Positions 16,370 to 23,870 of a stretch of 64,000 nt of DNA are shown here, piece after piece. Both the position numbers and the translations under genes were made by a program. Every line of letters begins with the position of its first letter. Positions within the stretch are counted from its first letter, which is position 1. Under the pieces are notes generated by a model that worked only from the letters and a program-made list of their open reading frames with translations, had not been told where the DNA came from and did not search any database. The stretch is from Achromobacter xylosoxidans (lineage in GTDB: Bacteria; Pseudomonadota; Gammaproteobacteria; Burkholderiales; Burkholderiaceae_B): contig NZ_LN831029.1 of NCBI RefSeq assembly GCF_001457475.1, positions 3,162,001-3,226,000 of the forward strand. The letters run 5' to 3'.

Positions 16370-16400
16370 GGGAATCCGCGCCGGCAGGGCGCGGATTCCC
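16370..16400 (+). terminator. Strong hairpin after the aromatic operon
   Basis: GGGAATCCGCGCC (16370-16382) and its exact complement GGCGCGGATTCCC (16388-16400) form a perfect 13-base-pair stem with a 5-base loop. It begins nine bases after the stop of the Bug gene and lies between convergent genes. There is no T run on either side, so it may act as a bidirectional or Rho-assisted terminator or as a transcript stabiliser. Confidence 0.65.
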
Positions 16401-16431
16401 ATGCCGAAAAGGGGGCAGGGCGGCCCCGTCC

Positions 16432-16905
16432 TCACAACGCCGGCTTGACCACCATCAGGAAATACACCGCCACCATCGCCAGGAACGCCGGGTAGCCCAG
16501 CCATTCCCAACAGCGCGCAAAGCGCCAGTAGCGCGCCGGCAGCGCCGTGGCGCCGGCCGTGTGGGCGCGGGCGGCCATCTTCGCCATTTCGTACTGCAAC
16601 CACACCACCGGCAGCCAGCAGGCGCCGGCCAGCAGGTACAGCCCGATCGACACGGCGATCCACGGCGTGGTCCAGCTCCAGCCCGCCGCGTGCGCCAGCC
16701 ACAGGCCGGTCAGCGGCTGCGCCACCACGGCGGGCGTGGTGAACCACAGGTCGGCCCGCACCACCAGGCGCGAGACCGCCGCGATCGCCGGCACCGAGCC
16801 GCTGCGGTTGGCGAAGAACAGGTAGAACGCGGTGCCAAAACCGGTGCCGACCAGCAACACCGACGACAGGATGTGCAGGGTCTTGATCGTGAGATAGGCG
16901 TTCAT
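16432..16905 (-). CDS. DUF2269 family integral membrane protein
   Basis: This 157-residue protein has four predicted membrane helices and opens with TIKTLHILSSVLLVGTGFGTAFYLFFANRS in pieces, the typical DUF2269 start. Conserved histidine and aromatic residues are present but the function of the family is unknown. Its ATG at 16905 overlaps the stop of the upstream SDR/DoxX gene by four bases (ATGA), so the two are translationally coupled. The pair is preceded by a palindromic operator at 18.2 kb. Confidence 0.88.
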   Translation of the reverse strand: MNAYLTIKTLHILSSVLLVGTGFGTAFYLFFANRSGSVPAIAAVSRLVVRADLWFTTPAVVAQPLTGLWLAHAAGWSWTTPWIAVSIGLYLLAGACWLPVVWLQYEMAKMAARAHTAGATALPARYWRFARCWEWLGYPAFLAMVAVYFLMVVKPAL

Positions 16906-18158
16906 GATTGGGTTTCCTCGCTGAACAGGATGAATAGGAGCGCGACGACGGCGACGTTCTTCAGGAGCGGGCCGAACGGATGCCACAGGAATTCCGGCAA
17001 AGCCACCGCGATCACCGCGGAATAGCCCAGCACCAGGGCAAGCTGAGCGGCCCACAGCCGCCGGCCGGGTCGCCAGAGCGTGGCGACGCCGAACACGGCG
17101 TCCAGCGTGGCGGCCAGGTACAGCGCCGCCACGGCCACCGGGCCGTGCAGGCCGACCCGCGCCAGCAGCGCCAGGCTGTCGCCGGTCGGGTAGATAAAGG
17201 CGCTGCACAGCGCGGTCCACAGCCAGATCAGCGCCAGCGCGCCGCGCAGCAGGGCGGGGCGCCAGGCCGCCAGGGCCTGCTGGCGCAGGGCGGACGCTTC
17301 GTCCGGGCCGATGAAGGCGTCGATGCCGGCGGGCGGGCGTCCCAGCGCCCGCGCCGTGGCCGCCGGATCGCCGCTGTTGCCGGCGCGCAGCATGCGCCAG
17401 GTATCGCGCGTCAGGATCGAGCCGGGCAGACGGTCGCACAGCGCCGCGGTCCCGGCTACCAGCGCACCCGGCACGGTCAGCGTCCACGCTGGCGCAAAGC
17501 CCATTGATGTGCGATAGACCGCCAGCATGCGCTTGAAGGTGACCTCGGTGTCGCCCACCAGATCGAGCACCGCAGGCGCGTCGACCGCGCCGTTGACCAG
17601 GCGGACCACGATCTCGGCCAGGTCGTCGATGTGGATCGGACGCAGCGGCTGGCAGCCGCCGGCGGGCAGGGCATGCAGCGGCAGCGACGCCAATGCGCGA
17701 AAAAAGCGCGCCGACTCGCCTTGGGCGCCGTACACCAGCGCCGGCCTCAGGATGTGGTGGGCAATGGGCAGCGTGCGCAGATGGTCGTCGGCGGCGCGCT
17801 TGCTGCGGAAGTAAGCGGTGTCGCCGCCCTCGGCGCCCAGCGCCGACACTTGCAGCACCTGCCTGACGCCGGCCTGCGCGGCCGCCTCGAACAGCGCCAC
17901 CGGGGCAAGGTGATGAAGCCGGTCGAAATCGCCGCGGTCGCCTTCGCGCAGGATGCCGACCGCGTTGATGACAACGTGGATGCCGCGCAGGCGGTCGACC
18001 CAGGCGGCCGGCGTCGTATCGACGCGATAGTCCACTGCGATCTCGTCGGCATGCCGCGCCCGCCGCACGCCCTTGAGGACCCGATGCCCGTCGCGCGCCA
18101 GCGCCTGGCACAACGCGTGGCCAATAAAGCCATTGGCACCGCATACCAGAATGTTCAT
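16902..18158 (-). CDS. SDR-family NAD(P)-binding protein fused to a DoxX-like membrane domain
   Basis: This 418-residue two-part protein has residues about 1-285 forming an extended or atypical SDR Rossmann domain (MNILVCGANGFIGHALCQALARDG, with the AVGILREGD and LRPALVYGAQGESARFF blocks). Residues about 300-415 are membrane-spanning with four helices resembling DoxX-like proteins. The start at 18158 puts the nucleotide-binding motif at the N-terminus; a longer frame to 18236 reads through the operator. The fused architecture suggests a membrane-bound redox enzyme acting on a quinone- or lipid-like compound, which is inference. It is coupled to the DUF2269 gene. Confidence 0.87.
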   Translation of the reverse strand: MNILVCGANGFIGHALCQALARDGHRVLKGVRRARHADEIAVDYRVDTTPAAWVDRLRGIHVVINAVGILREGDRGDFDRLHHLAPVALFEAAAQAGVRQVLQVSALGAEGGDTAYFRSKRAADDHLRTLPIAHHILRPALVYGAQGESARFFRALASLPLHALPAGGCQPLRPIHIDDLAEIVVRLVNGAVDAPAVLDLVGDTEVTFKRMLAVYRTSMGFAPAWTLTVPGALVAGTAALCDRLPGSILTRDTWRMLRAGNSGDPAATARALGRPPAGIDAFIGPDEASALRQQALAAWRPALLRGALALIWLWTALCSAFIYPTGDSLALLARVGLHGPVAVAALYLAATLDAVFGVATLWRPGRRLWAAQLALVLGYSAVIAVALPEFLWHPFGPLLKNVAVVALLFILFSEETQS

Positions 18159-18195
18159 GTGATCCGCCTCCGGCCGCATCGACCGCTTGGTTCTT

Positions 18196-18231
18196 TTATT
18201 TCTGTTATTTCTGTATAGACAGAAATAACAG
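18196..18231. promoter_or_regulatory. Operator O1: palindrome upstream of the SDR/DUF2269 pair
   Basis: CTGTTATTTCTGT (18202-18214) and ACAGAAATAACAG (18219-18231) form a 13-base perfect inverted repeat around ATAG. The left side adds a further TTATTTCTG directly before it (18196-18204), giving a tandem half-site. It lies 44 bases upstream of the SDR start. The same TTATTTCTG unit forms the longer palindrome O2 in front of the nearby GbsR/MarR-like gene, so both are probably bound by that regulator. Confidence 0.78.
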
Positions 18232-18269
18232 GCCAAAAAAATGGCGGGACACGCGGTCCCGCCACGCCC

Positions 18270-18800
18270 TCACGCCTTGGTGCGGCGCATGGTCTTGCTG
18301 ATCTTGGCCCCCATGCCCAGCGTCTTCATCAGCGTCTCGGGCTTCATGCGCAGCATTTCATCGGACCAGGTGGTGAGGATTTCCAGGAACGCCAGCGTCT
18401 CGCGCACGCGCTGCGCGGTCAGCGGGGTTTCGTCGGCCATCTCGGGGCTGGCGAGGGTGTCGCGCAGCATCGACAGGGTGGGGTCGATCTCGCGCTGGCG
18501 CCGGCCTTCGACGATCAGCTTGAACAATTCCCAGATGTCGGTGGAGGTCTCGAAATGGTCGCGGCGGTCGTCCATGACATGCACCACCTTGGCCAGCCGC
18601 CACGCCTGCAGTTCCTTGAGGCTGTTGCTGACGTTCGAGCGCGCCACGCCCAGCGTTTCGGCGATTTCCTCGGCGGGCGCGGGCCGGCCCAGCAGGTAGA
18701 GCAGGGCGTGGATCTGCGCCACGGTGCGGTTCACGCCCCAGCGCGAGCCCATTTCGCCCCAGTGGAGGATGAAGCGTTCGGCGATCGGAGTCAGTTTCAT
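18270..18800 (-). CDS. GbsR/MarR family transcriptional regulator
   Basis: This 176-residue protein of the GbsR branch of winged-helix MarR-like regulators opens with FILHWGEMGSRWGVNRTVAQIHALLYL, followed by the DNA-recognition region EEIAETLGVARSNVSNSLKELQAW (about residues 44-67). It lies between two copies of its presumed operator, O1 before the SDR/DUF2269 pair and O2 in its own promoter. It therefore likely represses itself, the SDR pair and the divergent gene at 18879. The inducing signal is not known; GbsR of Bacillus senses choline, but no betaine gene is nearby. Confidence 0.9.
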   Translation of the reverse strand: MKLTPIAERFILHWGEMGSRWGVNRTVAQIHALLYLLGRPAPAEEIAETLGVARSNVSNSLKELQAWRLAKVVHVMDDRRDHFETSTDIWELFKLIVEGRRQREIDPTLSMLRDTLASPEMADETPLTAQRVRETLAFLEILTTWSDEMLRMKPETLMKTLGMGAKISKTMRRTKA

Positions 18801-18814
18801 GCGGCCACTGTAGG

Positions 18815-18854
18815 TATTTCTGTTATTTCTGTCAAGACAGAAATAACAGAAATA
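18815..18854. promoter_or_regulatory. Operator O2: 40-base perfect palindrome between divergent genes
   Basis: TATTTCTGTTATTTCTGTC (18815-18833) and its exact complement (18836-18854) flank the two bases AA. The arms are 19 bases long with no mismatch, and each holds two tandem TATTTCTG units. It lies 14 bases upstream of the GbsR-like start and 24 bases upstream of the divergent gene at 18879, so it probably covers both promoters. Confidence 0.82.
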
Positions 18855-18878
18855 GGCGCGATCCGCTAAGCTCGCGGC

Positions 18879-19346
18879 ATGAACCCACGCGACTATCAAT
18901 CCGCCTTGCGGCGTGAACTCGATGCCCACACCGACGCCGCGCTGCGCGTGCTGGCCGGCCTGTTCCCGCGCCTGCCCGAAAAAGCGCGCGAGATCCAGTT
19001 CGGCATCTTCCCCGACCAGGACGGCGAGGGCACGTTTTCCGTCGTCATCGGCCTGGACGGGCCCGACCTGTACGTGCTGAACAAGGCCATCGAAGGCCAT
19101 CGGCACCTGTTCGACGTGGTGCACGGCGAAACCGGCCTGACGCCGCCGGTGCCGATGTTCGCGCGCGACCCCGGCTTCTGCGTGCAGGACGCCATCGCCG
19201 ACACCGCGGCCGACTGGATCGAGGCCTTGTGGGAGCGGGGCGGCCGCGCGGTGTCGCCGCTGCCGGCCTGCATCTATGCGGACGAGGACTACGGCACGAC
19301 CACGCCGCGCCGCCTGTCGGCGGACGCGGCGCCGGCCTTGCGCTGA
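18879..19346 (+). CDS. Conserved-looking cytoplasmic protein of unknown function
   Basis: This 155-residue acidic, soluble protein has no signal peptide or membrane segment. It opens with MNPRDYQSALRRELDAHTDAALRVL and contains FGIFPDQDGEGTFSVVIGLDGPDLYVLNKAIEGH in pieces. I do not recognise the family. It is divergent from the GbsR-like regulator and shares its operator region (O2), so it is probably co-regulated. It is followed by a 15-base tandem repeat. Confidence 0.75.
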   Translation: MNPRDYQSALRRELDAHTDAALRVLAGLFPRLPEKAREIQFGIFPDQDGEGTFSVVIGLDGPDLYVLNKAIEGHRHLFDVVHGETGLTPPVPMFARDPGFCVQDAIADTAADWIEALWERGGRAVSPLPACIYADEDYGTTTPRRLSADAAPALR

Positions 19347-19365
19347 GCCGGCCGGCGCGCCGCGC

Positions 19366-19453
19366 GCCTTGTTGGGACGCGCCTTGTTGGGACGTGCCTT
19401 GTCGGGACGCGACCTGTTCAGACGCCTTGTGCGGACCTGCCTTATTCGGCCTT
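19366..19453. repeat. 15-base tandem repeat (minisatellite), about six copies
   Basis: Units of GCCTTGTTGGGACGC run from 19366: three close copies (19366-19380, 19381-19395, 19396-19410), then three diverged ones (19411-19425, about 19424-19438 and 19439-19453). The last copy enters the 3' end of the convergent GST gene. The unit length of 15 bases equals five codons, so copy-number change keeps any reading frame. I see no gene that needs it. Confidence 0.8.
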
Positions 19454-20068
19454 GGCTTGCGCCAGCGCGCGCTGCACCGCCGGGCGCGCCGCGACCCGCG
19501 CCAGGTAGGCGGTCAGCGCCGGGAAGCGCGCCAGATCCACGCCGTCGCCCTCCAGCCAGCTGCCGATGGTGTAGAGATAGGCGTCGGCCACGCTGAAGCG
19601 TTCGCCCAGCGCCCACGGCCCGGCGATCTGCGATTCCAGGTAGGCGGCCACGGCCGTCATGGTTTCCGGCACTTTGGCGCGCATCGCCTCGTGCGCCGCC
19701 GGGTCGTCGGCCCAGCGCGCGCCGCGCCGCTTGTGCGCATGCGCCACGTGGGCGGTGGACGCCAGGTAGCTGTTCAGTTCCTGCAGGCGCGCGAACGCGA
19801 ACGGATCGTCCAGCGGCGCCAGCCCGGCCGCCGGGAAGCGCTGCGCGACGAACGCCAGCAGCGCCGGGGTCTCGGTCAGCACGCCATGCTCGGTGGCCAG
19901 CGCCGGCACCCGCCCCTTGGGATTGACGCGCAGGAATTCCGGGCTCTGCTGCTGGCCCGCGCCGAAATCCAGCTTGACGACGTCGAATTCGGCGCCGGCT
20001 TCCTGCAAGGCGATGTGGGTGGCCAGGGCGCAGGTGCCCGGCGCGGTATAGAAGGTCCAACGAGACAT
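19442..20068 (-). CDS. Glutathione S-transferase family protein
   Basis: This 208-residue cytoplasmic GST has an N-terminal thioredoxin-like domain (YTAPGTCALATHIAL with C13, the position used by beta-class enzymes). It has the VNPKGRVPAL segment with the cis-proline near residue 54 and TETPAL binding glutathione. The C-terminal helical domain includes GPWALGERFSVADAYLYTI. It detoxifies electrophiles or serves a catabolic step with glutathione. It is a single gene convergent with the unknown gene to its left, and its 3' end overlaps a tandem repeat. Confidence 0.92.
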   Translation of the reverse strand: MSRWTFYTAPGTCALATHIALQEAGAEFDVVKLDFGAGQQQSPEFLRVNPKGRVPALATEHGVLTETPALLAFVAQRFPAAGLAPLDDPFAFARLQELNSYLASTAHVAHAHKRRGARWADDPAAHEAMRAKVPETMTAVAAYLESQIAGPWALGERFSVADAYLYTIGSWLEGDGVDLARFPALTAYLARVAARPAVQRALAQAKAE

Positions 20069-20243
20069 GGCGTCCTCTTGGTGAAGGGAGGTGAAGGAAG
20101 GGTGAAGCGCACAGCCAGGCGGCCATTATCGCCAGAACCCCCGCCGCCGCCTACGGTTCGTGCCGTGCGCGGGCGGCAAGGTCGGACGGATTGCCCGATC
20201 CCGGGTCAAATGCGGCCGCCGATTCAGGGCGCGGTCAGCGCCG

Positions 20244-21161
20244 TCAGCGCGCCCGCGCCGCCAGCGGCGTGCGCGCCAGGAAGCGCTCGAACGCCTCCAG
20301 GTAGGCGGTCTCGGCCGCGCTCAGCTTGCGCTGCCGGTGCCAGGCCAGGTACACGTCGATCTCGGCCACGCTCTCGTTGGGCGGCAGGCGGCGCAATTCG
20401 CCGTTGACCACGTCGGGCACGATCAGGTGTTCCGGCAGGAAGCTCAGGCCGATGCCCGCCACCACCATGCGCCGCACTTCCTCGATGTGCGGCGAGGTGC
20501 CGACGATGCGGCCGGTGAAGCCCTGCTGGTCGCGGAAGATGGTCAGCGGCGACAGCGTGTCGCCGATCTGGTCGCTGGCGAAACAGACGAAGTTCTGGTC
20601 CATCAGGTCTTCGATGCCCACCCGCGGCCGCGAGAACAGCGGATGGCGCCGGCCACAGACCACCGCGTAATGGTGGCGCAGGAACAGCCGGCGCTCCAGC
20701 GCCTCGACCGGCTTGCGGCACAGGCACAGGCCCAGCGCGGGCACCCGCTTGGAAAGGGCGTCGAGGATGTCGGCGCTGGGCAGCACCTCGATGTGGAATT
20801 CGATGCGGGGATGGCGCTGGTGGAAGTCGGCCAGGAAGTCGTCGTAGGCCACGCTCTGGATGCGGCTCATGACCAGCAGCCGCAGCGTGCCGGCGACCTC
20901 GTGCCGGTCCTGCAGCGCGGCGGTCTCGATGCGCGCCATGGCGCCGTACATGTCGCGGGCGATGGCGTAGATTTCTTCGCCCAGCCCGGTCAGGCGGAAT
21001 TCGCCATTGCGCCGGTGCAGCAGCATGCCGCCGACCGCATCCTCCAGCCGTTTCAAGGCCTGGCTGACCGCCGGCTGGCTCAGGTGCAGCGCCTGCGCCG
21101 CCCGGCCCACGCCGCGCGCCTGCACCACGAACATGAAGGTGCGCAGCAGGTTCCAGTCCAT
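20244..21161 (-). CDS. LysR family transcriptional regulator
   Basis: This 305-residue LysR protein has an N-terminal helix-turn-helix (RTFMFVVQARGVGRAAQALHLSQPAVSQALKRLEDAVG in pieces, residues about 5-45) and a periplasmic-binding-like effector domain to the end. The ATG at 21161 (MDWNLLRTF) gives the family length; an upstream start at 21215 would add 18 residues. It lies downstream of, and on the same strand as, the acetylpolyamine amidohydrolase gene rather than divergent. It may control the amidohydrolase/MFS pair or the GST, which is inference. Confidence 0.9.
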   Translation of the reverse strand: MDWNLLRTFMFVVQARGVGRAAQALHLSQPAVSQALKRLEDAVGGMLLHRRNGEFRLTGLGEEIYAIARDMYGAMARIETAALQDRHEVAGTLRLLVMSRIQSVAYDDFLADFHQRHPRIEFHIEVLPSADILDALSKRVPALGLCLCRKPVEALERRLFLRHHYAVVCGRRHPLFSRPRVGIEDLMDQNFVCFASDQIGDTLSPLTIFRDQQGFTGRIVGTSPHIEEVRRMVVAGIGLSFLPEHLIVPDVVNGELRRLPPNESVAEIDVYLAWHRQRKLSAAETAYLEAFERFLARTPLAARAR

Positions 21162-21279
21162 GCGCTCGGGCGCGAGCGACAGGGCGTGGGCGGGGCGGAC
21201 GGGGGCAGGGCACATGGCGGCGTGGCGGATTCCGGCGAAAGGACAGGGCCGGTATCCGTCCGCCGCGCCGGCCCCGTGA

Positions 21280-22299
21280 TCAGGTTCCGGCCAGCCCCGC
21301 GAAGAAGCGCGCGGCGTTCGACTCCAAGCCCTCGATATAGTAGCCGCCTTCCTGCACGATCAAGGTCGGCAGCTTGAGCCCGGCGACTTCGCGCCCGAGC
21401 CGTTCGAAGCCGTCTTCCGACACCGCCACCATGGCCTGCGGATCCTTCTCGAAGATGTCGAAGCCCAGGGACAGCACCAGCGCGTCCGGCTGGAACCGCT
21501 CGATCGCGGCGCGCGCTTCGCGCAGGCGGTCGAAGAACACCGACTCGGGCGAGCCGTGCGGCATCGGCAGGTTGAGGTTGTAGCCTTCGCCTTCGCCCGC
21601 GCCGCGCTCGTCCTCGAAGCCGGCGACCACCGGATAGAAGTTCTCGGGATCGCCGTGGATCGACACGTACAGCACGTCGCTGCGCTCGTAGAAGATGTCC
21701 TGGATGCCCTGGCCATGGTGCATGTCCGTGTCCAGGATGGCGACGCGCCCATAGGTGCCGCGCAGGCGCTGCGCGGCGATGGCGGCGTTGTTCAGGTAAC
21801 AGAAGCCGCCGGCCGCGTCGCGGCGCGCATGGTGGCCGGGCGGACGGCACAGGGCATAGGCATGGCGGTCGCCGGCCGCGATGCGGTCGGCGCCGGCGAT
21901 GGCGCACTGCGCCGACCAGTACGCCGATTGCCAGGTGTTCGGGCCCACCGGGCAGCTGCCGTCGGCCAGGTAGCGCGCGGCCTGCGCCAGCACGCCGCGC
22001 AAGGCGTTGGGCTTGCGCACGAAGACATTGGAGACCACCTCGTCGCCCCAGTCATCGGGCAGCTTCTTCCATTCGGCGTGCGCCTCGCGCAAGAAGCGCA
22101 GATAGGCCGGCGTGTGCACCGCTTCGAGCGGGGCCTGGCCGTGGTCGGGCGGCGCCTGCACGTCGAAGCCCAGGTTGCGCGCCGCCTGCGCCAACGCGTC
22201 CAGGCGCGATGGCACTTCCTGCGGCGTGCGCATCTTGCCACGCGAGAAATAGGTCTGCGGATGGTGCAATTTCTGATCGTCGTGGAAATACGCCTTCAT
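21280..22299 (-). CDS. Acetylpolyamine amidohydrolase (histone deacetylase family)
   Basis: This 339-residue zinc deacetylase of the histone-deacetylase superfamily has the length of bacterial acetylpolyamine amidohydrolases. The catalytic pair H156-H157 (RPPGHHARR), zinc ligands D192 and H194 (DTDMHHGQG) and D281 (LGFD), and the transition-state tyrosine Y320 (EGGY) are all present and spaced as in the Mycoplana enzyme I recall. It removes acetyl groups from imported acetylpolyamines or related amides in the cytoplasm. Its ATG overlaps the stop of the MHS transporter gene (ATGA), pointing to coupled uptake and deacetylation. Confidence 0.9.
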   Translation of the reverse strand: MKAYFHDDQKLHHPQTYFSRGKMRTPQEVPSRLDALAQAARNLGFDVQAPPDHGQAPLEAVHTPAYLRFLREAHAEWKKLPDDWGDEVVSNVFVRKPNALRGVLAQAARYLADGSCPVGPNTWQSAYWSAQCAIAGADRIAAGDRHAYALCRPPGHHARRDAAGGFCYLNNAAIAAQRLRGTYGRVAILDTDMHHGQGIQDIFYERSDVLYVSIHGDPENFYPVVAGFEDERGAGEGEGYNLNLPMPHGSPESVFFDRLREARAAIERFQPDALVLSLGFDIFEKDPQAMVAVSEDGFERLGREVAGLKLPTLIVQEGGYYIEGLESNAARFFAGLAGT

Positions 22300-23621
22300 G
22301 CTCGATGGCCCTCGGGTTGGAATTGGACATGGCGCCGGCCATGGGCGCCCAGCGCCAGCACGGATACCAGGGAAAGCAGCGAAATCACCGAGAACAGCAC
22401 GGCCAGCGGCCACCACTGGCCCTTGAAGTTCTCGGCCAGCACCGTGCCCAGCATCGGCGTCAGGCCGCCGAAGATGGCGCCCGACAACTGGTAGGCCATG
22501 GAAATCCCGGTGTAGCGGATCGCGGTGGGAAAGCTGTCGCTGACGAAGCCGGCGATCACCGCATAATAGGCGCCCATGAACAGCACCGCCACGCCGATGC
22601 CCAGCGTGATAGCGGACAGCGAGCCCAGGTCCACCAGGTTGAACATGGCGTATGGCGTGAACACCGACACCAGCGCCATCGTCGCCAGAAAGCGCAGGTT
22701 GCCGACGCGGCTGGCGATATAGGCCGCCAGCGGCGTGATGAAGAACTGCATGATCGACACCACCAGCAGGCAGTCCAGGATCACCGCGCGGTTCAGGCCG
22801 ACGTACTGCGTGGTGTAGGCGATCATGAAGGTGCTGGTGAAGTAGAACCCGGCGATGCCCAGCACGTTGGCGCCCACGGCCAGCGCCAGTAGCCCGGGCG
22901 CGCCCGTCAGCACTTGCGCCAGCGGCGCGCGGGCCGGCTTGGCGCGCTGCGCCTGGGCCTGCTTTTCTTCCAGGAAGTCGGGCGATTCATTGACGCTCAG
23001 GCGGATCACGAAACCCACGACCAGCAACACCGCCGAGAACAGGAACGGCACGCGCCAGCCCCAGGTCAGGAAAGCGGCGTCGTCCAGGCCGGTCACCAGC
23101 TTGAACATCAGCATCGACAGGATCAGGCCGGCCGGGCTGCCCAGCTGCGCGAACGAGGCAAAGAAGGTGCGCTTGCTCTTGTCGGGCGAGTGTTCGCCCG
23201 CCATCAGCACCGCGCCGCCCCATTCGCCGCCAACCGCCACGCCCTGCACGATGCGCAGCAGCACCAGCAGCACCGGCGCCCAGACGCCGATCGAGGCGTA
23301 GGTCGGCAACAGGCCGATCAGGACTGTCACGCTGCCCATCATCAACAGCGTGATGACCAGCGATTTCTTGCGGCCGATGCGGTCGCCGATATGGCCGAAC
23401 AGCGCGCCGCCCAACGGCCGCGCGAAAAAGCCCACGGCAAAGGTGCCAAAAGCCGCCAGCGTGCCGTAGAAGCCCGTGGCCGATGGAAAGAACAGTTTGC
23501 CGAACACCAGCGCGGCGGCGGTGGCGTAGATGTAGAAGTCGTACCACTCGATCATCGTGCCGATGAATGCGGCGGTCGACGCGCGCACCGGCTGGTGGCC
23601 CGTCCTGGAATTTCCCCTCAT
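22296..23621 (-). CDS. MFS transporter, metabolite:H+ symporter (MHS) family
   Basis: This 441-residue, 12-helix transporter has family-typical sequence at the start (IGTMIEWYDFYIYATAAALVFGKLFFPS in pieces) and the loop motif GGALFGHIGDRIGRKKSLV near residue 75. MHS members import organic acids, betaines and similar metabolites with protons. I chose the ATG at 23621; longer frames add a non-hydrophobic extension. It is first in a two-gene operon with the acetylpolyamine amidohydrolase, so an acylated amine or polyamine is a reasonable guess for its substrate. Confidence 0.9.
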   Translation of the reverse strand: MRGNSRTGHQPVRASTAAFIGTMIEWYDFYIYATAAALVFGKLFFPSATGFYGTLAAFGTFAVGFFARPLGGALFGHIGDRIGRKKSLVITLLMMGSVTVLIGLLPTYASIGVWAPVLLVLLRIVQGVAVGGEWGGAVLMAGEHSPDKSKRTFFASFAQLGSPAGLILSMLMFKLVTGLDDAAFLTWGWRVPFLFSAVLLVVGFVIRLSVNESPDFLEEKQAQAQRAKPARAPLAQVLTGAPGLLALAVGANVLGIAGFYFTSTFMIAYTTQYVGLNRAVILDCLLVVSIMQFFITPLAAYIASRVGNLRFLATMALVSVFTPYAMFNLVDLGSLSAITLGIGVAVLFMGAYYAVIAGFVSDSFPTAIRYTGISMAYQLSGAIFGGLTPMLGTVLAENFKGQWWPLAVLFSVISLLSLVSVLALGAHGRRHVQFQPEGHRA

Positions 23622-23683
23622 GGTTTTCTCTCTGTAGGTAGGTCGAGGTTTACTGCGTAGACCGTTATACGCGTGCCCTCGCC

Positions 23684-23707
23684 ATAAGAAAAATTCTGAA
23701 TTCTTAT
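23684..23707. promoter_or_regulatory. AT-rich inverted repeat upstream of the MHS transporter
   Basis: ATAAGAA (23684-23690) and TTCTTAT (23701-23707) are inverted repeats 63 bases upstream of the transporter start. They are followed by two AAATTC-type half sites (23713-23726). The region stands out as AT-rich and is a plausible LysR-type or other operator with promoter. The rest of the 249-base gap 23622-23870 shows no gene that I can support. Confidence 0.4.
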
Positions 23708-23870
23708 CCGCGAAATTCAGCGAATTTATGAGTGAAAACCCTAGTATTGAGCGACGATGCGCGCAGAACCGCCCGCGTCCGTCTCGCGCTCCGAGATTGG
23801 CGCAGCGGTTCAGCGGGATCGTGGAGCGCCCCGTACGCCCGGTAAAGCGGGCGGCAGGCATGGACGCGCC

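Noticed and set aside
19229..19596. A pentapeptide-repeat protein encoded by the tandem repeat
   Set aside because: Only about six repeat units exist, the flanking frame is a shadow of the GST and unknown genes, and no start with a ribosome site is seen.
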